Source: Anaerolineae bacterium
Lineage (GTDB): Bacteria; Chloroflexota; Anaerolineae; JACIWP01
Length of the DNA stretch: 7,452 nucleotides
Assembly: GCA_014360855.1 (NCBI GenBank)
Contig: JACIWP010000161.1
Coordinates: forward strand, 1 to 7,452
Reading direction: 5' to 3'
A program made the position numbers and the translations under genes. The notes beneath the pieces are model-generated. The model did no database searches. It worked only from the letters and a program-made list of their open reading frames with translations, and was not told the origin of the DNA. This document shows positions 1 through 5,858 of this stretch, piece by piece (within the stretch, counting starts at the first letter, position 1; every line of letters starts with the position of its first letter).

Positions 1-30
1 AATGCCAGTACATCATGGTATGTTAGTGTC

Positions 31-90
31 ACGACGCCCTCTCTGCTCTATGGTTGGTTTCGCAACTACCAAATAGCAGGAGGACGTCGT
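31..90. repeat. Long imperfect inverted repeat / hairpin upstream of the operon promoter
   Basis: Outer arms ACGACG (31-36) and CGTCGT (85-90) pair perfectly. The pairing continues inward through 38-47 against 75-83, with one mismatch (37/84) and one bulged base (42), giving about 15 bp. The 27-nt interior can pair further, for example GTTG 53-56 with CAAC 63-66. No gene overlaps it. It could be the terminator or processing stem of a gene lying left of the window, or a small palindromic repeat element. It has no U-tract, so a classical intrinsic terminator is not supported. Confidence 0.55.
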
Positions 91-115
91 ACTGTCAAAA
101 GTGGGTAAGACCCAG

Positions 116-125
116 CCCTGCAGGG
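116..125. promoter_or_regulatory. Perfect 10-bp palindrome abutting the -35 box
   Basis: CCCTGCAGGG is a perfect palindrome ending 2 bp before the -35 hexamer at 128. A small stem TGGGT/ACCCA (102-106/110-114) lies just upstream. The placement suits a transcription-factor site acting on this promoter, but the sequence matches no regulator site I recognise and a 10-bp palindrome can arise by chance. Confidence 0.3.
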
Positions 126-127
126 AC

Positions 128-155
128 TTGACAACTGGAAAAAAGCTGTTATAAT
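128..155 (+). promoter_or_regulatory. Extended -10 sigma70/SigA-type promoter of the electron-transfer operon
   Basis: The -35 hexamer TTGACA (128-133) and -10 hexamer TATAAT (150-155) both match consensus exactly and are separated by 16 bp. A TG at 147-148 gives the extended -10 form TGnTATAAT. Transcription would start near 161-163, leaving a leader of about 107 nt before the first ATG at 269. The flanking DNA is AT-rich, unlike the GC-rich genes. No other comparably good promoter was seen between the operon genes, so this probably drives them together. Confidence 0.85.
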
Positions 156-179
156 TATCACAGAGTACTAGATCATAGT

Positions 180-197
180 ATATTCAGTTCTGAATAT
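180..197. promoter_or_regulatory. 18-nt dyad in the 5' leader (possible operator or RNA hairpin)
   Basis: ATATTCAG (180-187) and CTGAATAT (190-197) are perfect inverted arms separated by TT. The dyad lies about 18-35 nt downstream of the predicted transcription start, a position where a bound repressor would block transcription. A weaker dyad TACTA/TAGTA (166-170/176-180) abuts it. The arms are followed by TTT, so a weak AU-rich RNA hairpin is the alternative. It is not an FNR-type site (TTGAT-N4-ATCAA). No regulator gene is in the window. Confidence 0.45.
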
Positions 198-268
198 TTT
201 GTCAAGGTGTCCTCTTGGTTTACGCGGGTCCTGGTGTTTGCAGAGCATCGGTCCATGGAGCTGTCCTT

Positions 269-934
269 ATGAACGATCCGAACAAATCGATCCTGTCCCG
301 CAAGCAGTTCCTCAAAGCCGGCCTGGCCGGCACTGTTCTCATTGCCGTCGGCGGCAAGCTGATGACCCTCGATCAAGCGCTGGCCGAGGCGCGCGGCAAA
401 TACGCCCTCATCATTGACCTGAACAAATGCACCGGCTGTCGCGCTTGTGAGCTGGCCTGTCATCAGCGCAATGAGCTTCCCGGGGATATGTCCTACATTC
501 GTGTCTACCCCAAACAGAAACCGGATGGAAGCCCCTATTTCCTGCCGGTGCAGTGTCAGCACTGCGTGAAGGCGCCCTGCGAGAGCGTCTGTCCCACCGG
601 CGCCACCTATCACCATGAGAGCGGGGCCGTGTTGGTGAATGACAAGACCTGCGTCGGATGCCGCTACTGCATGGTGGCCTGTCCCTATGATGCGCGGCGC
701 TACGATGAGGAAAAGGGCATTGCCGAAAAGTGCTGGTTGTGCCTGGACTGGGTGTTAGGGGGCGGTGTGCCGGCCTGCGTGCAGGCCTGCGCGCCGGGCG
801 CCCGCATCTTCGGCCGGCTGGATGACCCGGACAGCGAGGTGAGCCAGCTCATCGCTTCCGGCCGGGCCAAGCCCCTGCATCCGGAATTCGGCACGGAGCC
901 CGGCATCCTGTTTTACATCTTCCCCGGTGAATAA
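269..934 (+). CDS. Tat-exported four-cluster [4Fe-4S] ferredoxin-type electron-transfer subunit (NrfC/DmsB/PsrB-like)
   Basis: The 221-aa protein carries four cysteine quartets: C54/57/60/64, C96/99/104/108, C128/131/134/138 and C155/158/170/174. This is the arrangement of the polyferredoxin subunits that sit between an NrfD-type membrane protein and a redox partner. Residues 10-16 read SRKQFLK, followed by a hydrophobic stretch (about 17-29). This is a twin-arginine-like signal with Lys in place of the second Arg, so export with the clusters already inserted is likely. The ATG at 269 has GGAG at 257-260 (8-nt spacer) and places the Tat motif correctly at the N-terminus. An upstream in-frame TTG (215) would add 18 unlikely residues. 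The gene is first in the operon, with the NrfD gene 17 nt downstream. The family is clear; the specific pathway is not. Confidence 0.92.
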   Translation: MNDPNKSILSRKQFLKAGLAGTVLIAVGGKLMTLDQALAEARGKYALIIDLNKCTGCRACELACHQRNELPGDMSYIRVYPKQKPDGSPYFLPVQCQHCVKAPCESVCPTGATYHHESGAVLVNDKTCVGCRYCMVACPYDARRYDEEKGIAEKCWLCLDWVLGGGVPACVQACAPGARIFGRLDDPDSEVSQLIASGRAKPLHPEFGTEPGILFYIFPGE

Positions 935-951
935 GGCCAGGAGGAGCGAGC

Positions 952-1887
952 ATGGGACAAACACATTGGGGGTGGCTGGTCGCCATCTATCTGTTCCTCG
1001 GCGGCATGGGCGCCGGCTCACTGCTCACCGCGGCAGTGGTGGAGCTGACCGGCGAGCGCTATAAGCACGCCTTCTGCCCGACCACGCTCATCGGCGCCGG
1101 CGTCAGCGGACCGCTGGTCATCATCGGCTCCCTGTTGCTGATCTTCGACCTGGGCGCCGGCAAGATGGAACCCTGGCGAATCATCTACATGTTCACCCAC
1201 TTCACCTCGGTGATGACCTGGGGCATCTGGCTCTTGACCCTGTTCATCCCGGTGAGCCTGCTCTACGGCTTGATGGAGATCATGGACAATTATCCCGGCA
1301 TCTTGGCCTGGCTGCGGCGGTTCCTCAAGTTCCTGCCGGCCACACTCCCGTATCGCTCCATCCGGCGGGTGCTGGCGGGGGTGGGCGCCGTCCTGGCGGT
1401 TGGGGTGGCCATTTACACCGGCATCCTGCTGTCCGTGGTGCGGGCGGTGCCCTTGTGGCACACGCCGCTGTTGCCGCTGTTGTTCCTGGTCTCGGCCGGC
1501 TCCACCGGCATGGGCCTGACCATTGACCTGGGCGCCACCATTGCCGTGCCCGACGTGGCCCGCCGCTTCCATGCCCTGCCCATCATCCACATCGTGCTGA
1601 TCGGCCTGGAAGCGGTGCTGATCGGCCTGGTGCTGGCAGTGGCCTGGCTCCAGGGCGGCGTAGCCGCAGAGTCCGCCCGGCTGGTATTGATGGGGCCGAA
1701 TGCCGTCATCTTCTGGGCCTTTGTGGTGTTCCCGGGATTGTTCTACCCGTTTGTGGTACACGCGTACGCCATCGGCGCCCGCCGGCACGGGTTTATCTCC
1801 GGCATCCTGTCCGGCGCGGGCATCGTCATCGCCGGCCTGTTCCTGCGCTATCTCATCGTCTTCTCCGGCATCCCGGTGGCGCTGTAA
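952..1887 (+). CDS. NrfD/PsrC-family integral membrane quinone-interacting subunit
   Basis: The 311-aa protein is very hydrophobic, with about eight predicted membrane helices (roughly 8-32, 48-66, 86-108, 140-164, 172-197, 210-235, 250-273 and 283-305). The first helix carries the family-typical YLFLGGMGAG (13-22), and the C-terminus contains RYLIVFSG (299-306). NrfD/PsrC proteins exchange electrons with membrane quinol or quinone and pass them to a partner four-cluster Fe-S protein, here encoded just upstream. A strong Shine-Dalgarno AGGAGG (939-944) sits 7 nt before the ATG. The stop codon shares bases with the Shine-Dalgarno of the next gene, indicating tight co-translation. No molybdopterin oxidoreductase is adjacent, so the pair probably feeds the multiheme cytochromes directly, as in NrfBCD- or Qrc-like systems (inference). 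Confidence 0.92.
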   Translation: MGQTHWGWLVAIYLFLGGMGAGSLLTAAVVELTGERYKHAFCPTTLIGAGVSGPLVIIGSLLLIFDLGAGKMEPWRIIYMFTHFTSVMTWGIWLLTLFIPVSLLYGLMEIMDNYPGILAWLRRFLKFLPATLPYRSIRRVLAGVGAVLAVGVAIYTGILLSVVRAVPLWHTPLLPLLFLVSAGSTGMGLTIDLGATIAVPDVARRFHALPIIHIVLIGLEAVLIGLVLAVAWLQGGVAAESARLVLMGPNAVIFWAFVVFPGLFYPFVVHAYAIGARRHGFISGILSGAGIVIAGLFLRYLIVFSGIPVAL

Positions 1888-1899
1888 GGGAGGGTGAGT

Positions 1900-3033
1900 A
1901 TGCTTCCACAGAGTTGGCCTCGTTGGACCCTGATCCTGATCGCGCTGGCACTGGCCGGCGTCGCCATCGGCCTCGGGTTACTGCTCCAACCCATTGGGGT
2001 GGCATTGGCCGGCAAAGCGCCCACGCCGACCCCGACCCTGCACGCCATTGCCTATGCCCTGCCGGCGAAGTCCCAGACCTGCCGCGAATGCCATTTCTCC
2101 CTCGATGCCCTGAAGGCCAGCGCGGCAGACCCGAATCAAGTGGAAGAATTCCTGATTGAGCCGGAGTCCATCTACAAGCCGCATGGCAAGCTGGGATGTG
2201 TGACCTGTCATGGCGGCGATGGCACGGTCTCGGATAAGGAGGCGTCGCATAAGGGGCTGATCGCGGACATCACCAAGGATCGGCCGGCAGACTGCATCGT
2301 CTGCCATTACAACCTGCCGGCGGAAATCCCCGGCGACCGTCTGCGCACCCCGCACAAGATCGTAGCGGATAAGATCGAACACGGTCAGGCGCTGGACGTG
2401 TACTGCAGTGACTGCCACGGTCAGGTGGGGCACGGCTTTGACCCGGTCTCGGGCAACGTGGTGTGCAATATGAACGTGTGCCTGGACTGTCACGAACAGC
2501 GCAACCTGGATGTCAAGCTGACGGAATGCAGCGCCTGCCATGTGGGGCCGCATGACGTGCAGAATCTGAACTGTGACCTGTGCCACACTTCCACCCGGGA
2601 TTGGGCGCAGGTGAAGGTGGCGGTGCATCCCATGCCATTGGTCGGCAAGCACGCCGAGGTCGCCTGTTTTTCCTGTCATCGCTATCCGAATTTCGGCGGC
2701 TTGTCCACGCAGTGTGTGGCCTGTCACGAGAAGGCGCACGATTTTGGCGGCGATGATTGTGCCTCGTGCCATGACCCGGCCAACACCTGGACCTTTGCCG
2801 CCGGCACCTGGCCCGAACATGTGCAGATCTGGGATCAGTACAAGGGCAAACATACCCAGGTGGACTGCGTCGGCTGTCATATCGAGGGCCTGCGTGCCAA
2901 GATTGCGTCGAACTGTGACGCCTGCCATGCCAAGCCCTCTTCGCATAATCAGGACGCCTACGCCGGCGACTGCGTGAAATGCCACCAGGCGGACCAGGCC
3001 TGGGAAAGCGCCGTCAAGCCGGCGGGCGGATGA
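1900..3033 (+). CDS. Membrane-anchored 13-heme c-type cytochrome
   Basis: The 377-aa protein has thirteen CxxCH heme-binding motifs, beginning at residues 61, 100, 132, 169, 194, 210, 225, 256, 272, 287, 323, 339 and 358. Many His residues precede the motifs and could serve as distal ligands. Residues 10-38 form one hydrophobic segment after an Arg, without a clear cleavage site, so an uncleaved anchor is likely. A Pro/Thr linker (PTPTPT, 41-46) follows. The ATG at 1900 is preferred: AAGGGAGG (1886-1893) lies 6 nt upstream, whereas the in-frame GTG at 1894 directly abuts it. An extra Cys at 189, just before motif 5, is not part of a heme motif. It probably accepts electrons from the Fe-S/NrfD pair and passes them outward. 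The heme spacing matches no named small cytochrome such as NrfA or Hao. Confidence 0.93.
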   Translation: MLPQSWPRWTLILIALALAGVAIGLGLLLQPIGVALAGKAPTPTPTLHAIAYALPAKSQTCRECHFSLDALKASAADPNQVEEFLIEPESIYKPHGKLGCVTCHGGDGTVSDKEASHKGLIADITKDRPADCIVCHYNLPAEIPGDRLRTPHKIVADKIEHGQALDVYCSDCHGQVGHGFDPVSGNVVCNMNVCLDCHEQRNLDVKLTECSACHVGPHDVQNLNCDLCHTSTRDWAQVKVAVHPMPLVGKHAEVACFSCHRYPNFGGLSTQCVACHEKAHDFGGDDCASCHDPANTWTFAAGTWPEHVQIWDQYKGKHTQVDCVGCHIEGLRAKIASNCDACHAKPSSHNQDAYAGDCVKCHQADQAWESAVKPAGG

Positions 3034-3102
3034 TCGCTTCGTTGTGTCACGATGGGCGCGCTCATCGAACACATATCACTATGATGCAAAGGAGAGGTGG
3101 CT

Positions 3103-4185
3103 ATGAAAAAGTTTGCACTGCTCAATCTGGTCCTCGTGCTGGCGCTGTTGTTGGCCGGCGTGGCCTATGCCGCGGAGGACATCCTGGCGGCGGCCAAGGC
3201 CTACTTCAGCGGCGGCACCAAGAACATCTCTGCTCAGGCGCTCTATGAGAACCTGAACGACGGTGACACGTCCAACGACCCCTTCATCCTCAGCGTACGC
3301 AATGCGGAGGATTATGAGAAGGGGCACATCAAGGGCGCGGTGCGCATGGATGTGAACGCGGTCTTCACCCCCGAGAGCCTGGCGCAACTGCCCAAGGACA
3401 AGCCCATCGTGGTCTACTGCTACACCGGCCAGAACGCGAGCTGGGTGACCGCCGGCCTGCGCATGCTGGGCTATGATGCCTACAACCTGCTCTTCGGCAT
3501 GAGCGGCTGGAGCAACAACCCCGAGGTTTATCACCACCGCTTTGATCCCTCTACCGTGCCCGATTACCCGGTGACCACCGAGGCAGTGGAGGCGACCGGC
3601 AATTACCCCCTGCCCAAGCCGCTGGGCGATACTGTCCAGGCGGCCCTGCAGGCCGCTCTGAAGGACGGCACCAAGTACGTGCAGGTGAAGGCGCTGTACG
3701 AGAACCTGAACGACGGCGATACCAGCAACGATCCGTTCATCATTGACCTGCGGTCCGCCGAGCACTATGCCAAGGGCCACATCGCCGGCGCGGTCAACAT
3801 GAGCCCCAAGGAAATGTGGGATGCCGCCACGCTGGCAAAGATCCCCTCCGATCGCCAGGTGGTGGTCTACTGCTACACCGGCCAGACTTCGGCCCAGGTC
3901 GCTATGGCCCTGCGAGCGCTGGGCTACGATGCCTACAGCCTGCTGTACGGCATGCAGGCGTGGAGCGCCAATCCGGAGGTCGCGGTGAACCGCTTTGATC
4001 CCAGCAAAGTGCCCGACTATCCGACCGAGGGCACCGCTTCCGGCGCCGCGGCTGAGGCGCAGGCCACGCCGGCCACCCTGCCGACCACCGGCGGTGCGGT
4101 CTTCCCCGTCGAAGGTCTGGTGCTGGGTCTGGGCGCGCTGAGCCTGGGCGCGGGCCTGGCTCTGCGCCGGCGGAAGTCCGCCTAA
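3103..4185 (+). CDS. Secreted double-rhodanese-domain protein with C-terminal LPTTG cell-wall sorting signal
   Basis: The 360-aa protein begins with a Sec signal peptide (KK then hydrophobic residues 4-20; likely cleavage after AYA at 21-23). Two rhodanese domains follow (about 41-156 and 192-307). Each has a candidate persulfide-carrying cysteine in the active loop CYTGQ: C106 and C257. The C-terminus has LPTTG (326-330), a hydrophobic helix (about 336-353) and the basic tail RRRK, the three-part signature of sortase anchoring. The ATG at 3103 is chosen because AAAGGAGAGG (3088-3097) lies just upstream; the GTG at 3097 overlaps it. Rhodanese domains move sulfane sulfur, so this may bind or deliver persulfide or thiosulfate sulfur outside the membrane (inference). 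The gene lies 69 nt after the 13-heme cytochrome with no obvious terminator between. No sortase is in the window. Confidence 0.92.
   Translation: MKKFALLNLVLVLALLLAGVAYAAEDILAAAKAYFSGGTKNISAQALYENLNDGDTSNDPFILSVRNAEDYEKGHIKGAVRMDVNAVFTPESLAQLPKDKPIVVYCYTGQNASWVTAGLRMLGYDAYNLLFGMSGWSNNPEVYHHRFDPSTVPDYPVTTEAVEATGNYPLPKPLGDTVQAALQAALKDGTKYVQVKALYENLNDGDTSNDPFIIDLRSAEHYAKGHIAGAVNMSPKEMWDAATLAKIPSDRQVVVYCYTGQTSAQVAMALRALGYDAYSLLYGMQAWSANPEVAVNRFDPSKVPDYPTEGTASGAAAEAQATPATLPTTGGAVFPVEGLVLGLGALSLGAGLALRRRKSA
3223..4023 (+). repeat. Internal duplication: two rhodanese modules in exact 151-residue register
   Basis: Three landmarks recur at exactly 151 codons (453 bp). ALYENLNDGDTSNDPFI begins at residues 46 and 197, the active-site CYTGQ at 106 and 257, and VPDYP ends at 156 and 307. 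The peptide segment is identical, but the codons differ at many third positions (for example TCCAACGAC versus AGCAACGAT). The duplication is therefore not very recent, and these segments appear to be under protein-level constraint. Confidence 0.85.
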
Positions 4186-4205
4186 ACAATCGTCCAAGCT
4201 ATTAC

Positions 4206-4242
4206 CCCTCTGGTGGATGGGTGAACCCCATCCACCAGAGGG
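4206..4242. terminator. Strong 16-bp stem-loop between the rhodanese and 11-heme cytochrome genes
   Basis: The arms 4206-4221 and 4227-4242 are perfectly complementary (16 bp, GC-rich, loop TGAAC). The hairpin begins 20 nt after the rhodanese stop and 90 nt before the next start. No U-tract follows (GCAGTATATC), so it may be a weak or Rho-assisted terminator, or a stem that sets mRNA stability and lowers expression of the downstream cytochrome relative to the upstream genes. No convincing promoter was found in 4243-4332. Confidence 0.6.
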
Positions 4243-4332
4243 CAGTATATCTCAAAGGGATTGTCGTATTACATTGTCTCATTCTTTGCACCGCAGGATG
4301 TCCTTGTCCATCCCTTTTCAGGGAGAGATGCT

Positions 4333-5778
4333 ATGAGTGAGTTTCTGCGAAGACTTGTCCGATGGGCGGGGCCAGTGGTCCTGATGCTCATCGGTCTGCT
4401 GGTGATGGTGGCGGCGGCAGGATGTGGGCCGGCCCCCACGCCGATTACCCCGGTCCCGCCCACGCCGACCCAGTATGCGCCGCCGGCCGTTCAGCCGACG
4501 CCGACGACGCCGCCCAAGCCTACGCCGGTGGCGTTGCAGTTCCCTCTGCTGGCGCCGGCGAAGACCGGCGACGGCTTTGTGAAGGCGGACGATTCCAACT
4601 GCCGCACCTGCCACACGGATGAAACCAGACTGCGGGAGCTGGCGAAAGAGCCGGAGAAAGGCCCCAGCCTTTCCGAGGGCGAGGGGTGAGGAGGCGAAGT
4701 GCCTCAGGTTGAGGCATGGCAAAAGGTCTTCATCAACGGCAAGCAGTTCCCTGCCAGCCTGCACTCCCGCTTTGGCTGTATCACCTGCCACGGTGGGAAG
4801 TCGGGGGTTGATTCCATGGAAGCGCATGAAGGCGTGGTGCGCGAGCCGGATTCGCAGAAGGCGTGTGCGCCCTGCCATCGCGAGATCGTGACCACGGATG
4901 CCACCAGCCTGCATACCACGCTGGCCGGCTACCGCACGGCCCTGTACGCGCGCAGTACGCCGGATAAATATCCGCAGATTGAGCAGGTGATGGCGAATCA
5001 CTGTGACAAATGTCACACCACCTGCGGGCAGTGTCATGTCAGCATGCCCACTAATCTGGACGGCGGTCTCCTGCAGGGGCACGACTTCAAGAAGATCCCG
5101 CCGATGAACTTGACGTGCACGGGCTGTCATGGAAGCCGCATCAATGATGAATATAAGGGCGAGAATGAGGGAATACCGGCGGATGTGCACTGGCAGAAGG
5201 CCGGCATGCCCTGCTTCCGCTGTCATTCGGAGGAGCAGGCGCACGGCGCGCTGGGCGAAAAGAAGCACCGCTATGACGGCCCGCCGACGCCCGACTGCCG
5301 CGAATGCCATACCGATGTGAAGCCCGGCGACGGCATCGCCCAGCATACCGAAAAGCACCTGGAACTGCTGGCCTGCCAGGTCTGTCACGCGACCACGTAC
5401 AAGAACTGCTACTCCTGCCATGTGGCACAGCAGGACGGCATCCCGTACTACAAGATCGCCAAGACGGTCATGGACTTCAAGATTGGCCTGAACCCACTGC
5501 GCAGTCCGGAGCGCCCGTGGAAGTACGTCGTGGTGCGGCATGTGCCCATCGCACCGGATGACTACGAGTACTACGGCAAGGACCTGCTTCCCAACTACGA
5601 TGCTCTGCCGACGTGGAAATATGCCACGCCGCATAACATTCAGCGGGTGACGCCGCAGAACCAGTCGTGCACCAACTGCCACGGCAATCCGGACATCTTC
5701 CTGACCGAGAAGGACCTGCTTCCGTATGAGGTGAAGGCCAACGAGGGGGTGGTGGTCAAGGAAATCCCCGGGTTCTGA
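4333..5778 (+). CDS. Lipoprotein 11-heme c-type cytochrome with an in-frame UGA, probably selenocysteine
   Basis: If the TGA at 4687-4689 is read through, this is a 481-residue protein. Arg-rich residues 6-10 and a hydrophobic stretch (13-29) lead into the lipobox AAGC, with lipidated C31. A Pro/Thr linker follows (to about 65). Eleven CxxCH motifs begin at residues 90, 149, 178, 224, 231, 262, 294, 322, 348, 359 and 446. The UGA is residue 119, between hemes 1 and 2, flanked by GEG and GG. The frame is unchanged on both sides, and the downstream part has no export signal of its own, which a cytochrome c needs. The ATG at 4333 has AGGGAG (4320-4325) 7 nt upstream. Its role is probably a terminal or surface electron carrier, or a reductase in which a selenolate could be catalytic or a ligand. 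Alternatives are a pseudogene, a base error, or translational restart at the GTG at 4699 (GGAGG 4 nt upstream). Confidence 0.75.
4687..4717 (+). promoter_or_regulatory. Candidate bacterial SECIS element directing Sec insertion at the UGA
   Basis: The UGA codon (4687-4689) is followed by a stem TGCCTC (4700-4705) / GAGGCA (4711-4716), extendable by a G-U pair (4699/4717). The loop is AGGTT (4706-4710). The loop AGGU falls at bases 17-20 after the UGA; in E. coli fdhF the loop AGGU falls at 18-21. This meets the usual bacterial requirements of a short apical loop, a guanine in its first two positions, and a loop starting at least about 16 nt after UGA. The bulged U found in the E. coli element is absent. 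Competing pairings exist: GAGGC 4691-4695 with GCCTC 4701-4705, and TGAGG 4687-4691 with CCTCA 4702-4706. selA, selB, selC and selD are not in the window. Confidence 0.65.
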
Positions 5779-5791
5779 GCCGGCGCTCGTG

Positions 5792-5838
5792 AATTCAAAA
5801 CGGGGCATCGCCATATGGACGATGCCCCGTTTTGAATT
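5792..5838. terminator. Bidirectional intrinsic terminator between the operon and carB
   Basis: A perfect 19-bp inverted repeat (5792-5810 and 5820-5838) encloses a 9-nt loop, CCATATGGA. The core is GC-rich (CGGGGCATCG) and the outer part is AAAAC/GTTTT. Each strand therefore reads as a GC stem followed by a short T-run and more AT, the pattern of a terminator working in both directions. It lies 13 nt after the cytochrome stop and 20 nt beyond the convergent carB stop. Confidence 0.9.
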
Positions 5839-5858
5839 TGTCGTTTCGGAGCGGGCGT

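Noticed and set aside
31..90. Integron attC site
   Set aside because: It is an imperfect palindrome of about the right size, but the terminal RYYYAAC/GTTRRRY core boxes are missing.
215..268. TTG at 215 as the start of the Fe-S protein
   Set aside because: It would put 18 residues ahead of the Tat-like signal and moves it away from the N-terminus. The ATG at 269 has a GGAG at a good distance.
3050..3067. Terminator between the 13-heme cytochrome and rhodanese genes (CGATG/CATCG stem)
   Set aside because: It has only 5 bp with an 8-nt loop and no U-tract, too weak to split the operon.
4243..4332. Separate promoter for the 11-heme cytochrome (TTGTCG at 4261 or TTGTCT at 4274 as a -35)
   Set aside because: No acceptable -10 hexamer lies 16-18 bp downstream of either.
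4687..4689. UGA read as Trp or Gly through an alternative genetic code
   Set aside because: The 13-heme cytochrome, the 11-heme cytochrome itself and carB all end sensibly at TGA, Trp is encoded by TGG throughout, and the GC-rich composition does not fit the usual UGA-reassigned lineages.
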